DNA from: a virus
Direction: 5' to 3' (one strand)
DNA length: 25,176 nt
Virus record (IMG/VR): IMGVR_UViG_3300043436_001702
Span: 1-25,176 of that record
The notes below the pieces were generated by a model, which saw nothing but the letters and a program-made list of their open reading frames with translations, made no database searches and was not told where the DNA came from. Position numbers and translations under genes: made by a program. Of the stretch, positions 24,090-25,176 are shown in pieces. Within the stretch, counting starts at the first letter, position 1. Each line of letters begins with the position of its first letter.

Positions 24090-24241
24090 TGCCAAGCACC
24101 AGCGAAAAGCAAGCCCGCACTATGCGGGCTGCTGCACATGACCCAGCCTTCGCCAAGAAGCTGGGTATCCCCAAGAAGGTGGCCAAGGAATACGTGGCCG
24201 CTGACAAGGCCAAGGGCGTAAAGCCCAAGGCCAAGAAGTAA
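24089..24241 (+). CDS. 50-residue basic helical protein of unknown function
   Basis: The ATG at 24089 overlaps the previous stop (TAATG). The product contains EKQARTMRAAAHDPAFAKKL followed by GIPKKVAKEYVAADKAKG and a Lys-rich end. It looks like two short amphipathic helices with a turn at GIP. Similar short proteins occur in other tailed phages, unassigned. It is the last gene of the plus-strand block; its stop is directly adjacent to the minus-strand stop. Confidence 0.65.
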   Translation: MPSTSEKQARTMRAAAHDPAFAKKLGIPKKVAKEYVAADKAKGVKPKAKK

Positions 24242-24248
24242 TTACTTC
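24235..24248. other. 14-bp perfect palindrome covering two convergent stop codons
   Basis: The sequence gaagtaattacttc equals its own reverse complement. It contains the plus-strand TAA (24239-24241) and the minus-strand TAA (24242-24244), so it ends both genes. It has no loop and no T-run beyond, so it is not a standard terminator. Confidence 0.8.
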
Positions 24249-24493
24249 ATCCCCGCGCTGCGGGTACGCGCAAAGGAGCGGTTAGCGGACTTGGGCACTG
24301 CACGCAGATTGCCTGATCCGTTGCCGCCGCCTTTGGCAATAGGCGTCTTGTGGTCGACGTCCTTGCCGTCACCCTTGGACACCACACCCTTCTTCTCCAT
24401 CTCAGAGCGGGCAGCGTTGCGTTTTGCACGGTTGGCAATTTGCTCTGGCTTGCCTTGGTAATTGGCGTACTCTTTTTTGTAGTCGCGTGGCAT
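24242..24493 (-). CDS. HNH-endonuclease-like small protein
   Basis: Read on the minus strand, the 83-residue protein begins MPRDYKKEYANYQGKPEQIA and has a C-terminal HNH-like core: DVDHKTPIAKGGGNGSGNL (Asp47, His48, Asn62), then NRSF (Asn71). The pattern DH...P...GG...NL...N matches the beta-beta-alpha metal site of HNH nucleases, which cut or nick DNA. The usual zinc-binding CxxC pairs are absent. Such proteins are common in phages, near terminase or as free nucleases. A GAGGA site precedes the ATG. It lies 9 bases after the MazG-like gene, so the two are probably cotranscribed. Confidence 0.7.
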   Translation of the reverse strand: MPRDYKKEYANYQGKPEQIANRAKRNAARSEMEKKGVVSKGDGKDVDHKTPIAKGGGNGSGNLRAVPKSANRSFARTRSAGMK

Positions 24494-24502
24494 GGTTGTT
24501 CC

Positions 24503-24928
24503 TCAGTAAAGGTTGTTCAGCACTGGAGGGCGGTAGTTCGGCCCTTTCGCTATTTTCCCATGTTCGTTGAACACAGGTTCGCCGTTCTCGTTGTATTTTG
24601 ACCAATTGCTGCGGTTCACGGCATCCACTGCGTCGCTCATCTTCATACCTGCACAGTGGCCAACACCGACAGATGTGACGATCTGATCGGCCAGCGAGTC
24701 CAGCATCTCTTTGCGGTCACAGACGATGGCGTGCTCTTGCCCGCTCTTGAGGCGGTCAGCCAGCAGCTTGATCTCGTAGCGCAGATTATTCCATGTGCCG
24801 TCGAACTGCACGCAGTCCAGCATCTCCACGAACTCTTCGATGTGGCATCCCATCTGAATGTCCAGTTCCCGGGAAGTGGGGTCAGGCCGACCCCTACGGT
24901 GCCACAACTCGATCGAATCAATACTCAT
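24503..24928 (-). CDS. MazG-like nucleotide pyrophosphohydrolase
   Basis: The 141-residue minus-strand protein has a helical metal-binding core with acidic residues at GCHIEEFVEML (Glu31, Glu32, Glu35) and DSLADQIVTSVGVG (Asp77, Asp81). A C-terminal part, EVNRSN-type AVNRSNWSKY, NEHGKIAKGPNYRPP, is typical of phage MazG-like all-alpha NTP pyrophosphohydrolases. These hydrolyse nucleoside triphosphates to monophosphates and may adjust nucleotide pools or (p)ppGpp signalling during infection. The exact substrate cannot be read. AGGAG precedes the ATG, and the start overlaps the upstream gene's stop as ATGA. Confidence 0.75.
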   Translation of the reverse strand: MSIDSIELWHRRGRPDPTSRELDIQMGCHIEEFVEMLDCVQFDGTWNNLRYEIKLLADRLKSGQEHAIVCDRKEMLDSLADQIVTSVGVGHCAGMKMSDAVDAVNRSNWSKYNENGEPVFNEHGKIAKGPNYRPPVLNNLY

Positions 24929-25176
24929 GCAACTGCTCCTAATACTGCGAGGGTGATCTTACTCTGTGCGCGTGCTGTTGTGCCCGTCAGGCTGTCAACA
25001 AAGCGTGGGTGATTCAGGTTCACGATCATGCACTGCATCTGTCCCGGGGCGTGCTTTGGGCAACCCTTGAACATCGTGACGCGGTCACGGCGGCGCAGCA
25101 ATGCGTTCTCTTCCTCCAGTTCCCGCTCGATGCGGTCAAGCCCGTCACGCTTAATCTTGAGCCAGCTGCGCAGCTT
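24925..25176 (-). CDS. C-terminal part of an unrecognised protein (5' end outside window)
   Basis: On the minus strand the frame is open from the window edge to a TGA at 24925-24927, giving 83 residues. It starts in a charged coiled-coil-like helix (LDRIERELEEENALLRRRD), continues with TMFKGCPKHAPGQMQCMIVN containing three cysteines in all with MQC and a His, then NLNHPRFVDSLTG and an Ala/Val-rich end. It is coupled to the MazG-like gene by an ATGA overlap. I do not recognise the family. A metal site from Cys/His is possible but not shown. Confidence 0.55.
   Translation of the reverse strand, partial: KLRSWLKIKRDGLDRIERELEEENALLRRRDRVTMFKGCPKHAPGQMQCMIVNLNHPRFVDSLTGTTARAQSKITLAVLGAVA

Noticed and set aside
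24251-24263. cccgc-gct-gcggg hairpin as a bidirectional terminator
   Set aside because: The stem has only 5 bp, lies inside the minus-strand gene and has no T-run on either side.
24350-24601. 83-residue plus-strand frame
   Set aside because: It overlaps the HNH-like and MazG-like genes antisense; their motifs make the minus-strand reading the real one.

Overview
This window looks like part of the late region of a double-stranded DNA tailed phage (Caudoviricetes). It is probably podovirus-like and infects a Gram-negative bacterium. The Gram-negative host is inferred from a nested Rz/Rz1-type spanin pair and a family 19 glycoside hydrolase (GH19) endolysin. The podovirus-like reading rests on a run of internal-virion/ejection-type proteins that ends in a 1973-residue protein. 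No gene is clearly bacterial. The mixed GC content and tail gene style resemble phages of freshwater proteobacteria, but the sequence does not fix a host.

Layout of the plus strand. Positions 1-4660 hold tail or fibre structural genes: the end of a baseplate/tail-adaptor-like protein, a protein made of about ten 18-residue repeats, a small structural protein, and a 1011-residue tail fibre with a collagen-like segment and a C-terminal self-cleaving chaperone domain (peptidase S74). Positions 4657-8380 are a tightly packed cluster of short genes, most joined by ATGA or TAATG overlaps. It starts with a 56-residue unknown and a 2-oxoglutarate/Fe(II) dioxygenase. Several one-helix membrane proteins, a lipoprotein and a two-helix holin candidate follow, then Rz with Rz1 inside it, and the endolysin. 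Positions 8394-13655 return to virion genes: a large beta-rich hub candidate, a fibronectin-III-like tail protein, two more fibre or tip proteins and a small tip-associated protein. Positions 13652-14824 hold a cupin, a tail assembly chaperone-like protein and a GNAT-type acetyltransferase. Positions 14828-23261 hold three internal virion proteins. The first ends in a second S74 domain, and the last carries an HExxH metallopeptidase-like motif and features of large polyvalent phage proteins. Positions 23261-24241 hold five very small, lysine-rich proteins.

At 24241/24242 transcription becomes convergent. The minus strand carries an HNH-endonuclease-like protein, a MazG-like nucleotide pyrophosphohydrolase and the end of an unrecognised gene that runs off the window.

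The genes fit together as adsorption (fibres, their chaperones and possible fibre modification), DNA ejection (internal proteins) and release (endolysin, spanins, holin candidates). The coding is almost gapless: no intergenic stretch exceeds about 25 bases, and I saw no tRNA, CRISPR array, insertion sequence, convincing sigma-70 promoter or intrinsic terminator. The most unusual points are the prolyl-hydroxylase-like oxygenase next to a collagen-like fibre, an S74 autoprotease domain on an internal virion protein, the metalloprotease motif inside the giant ejection protein, and the cluster of tiny basic proteins after it.
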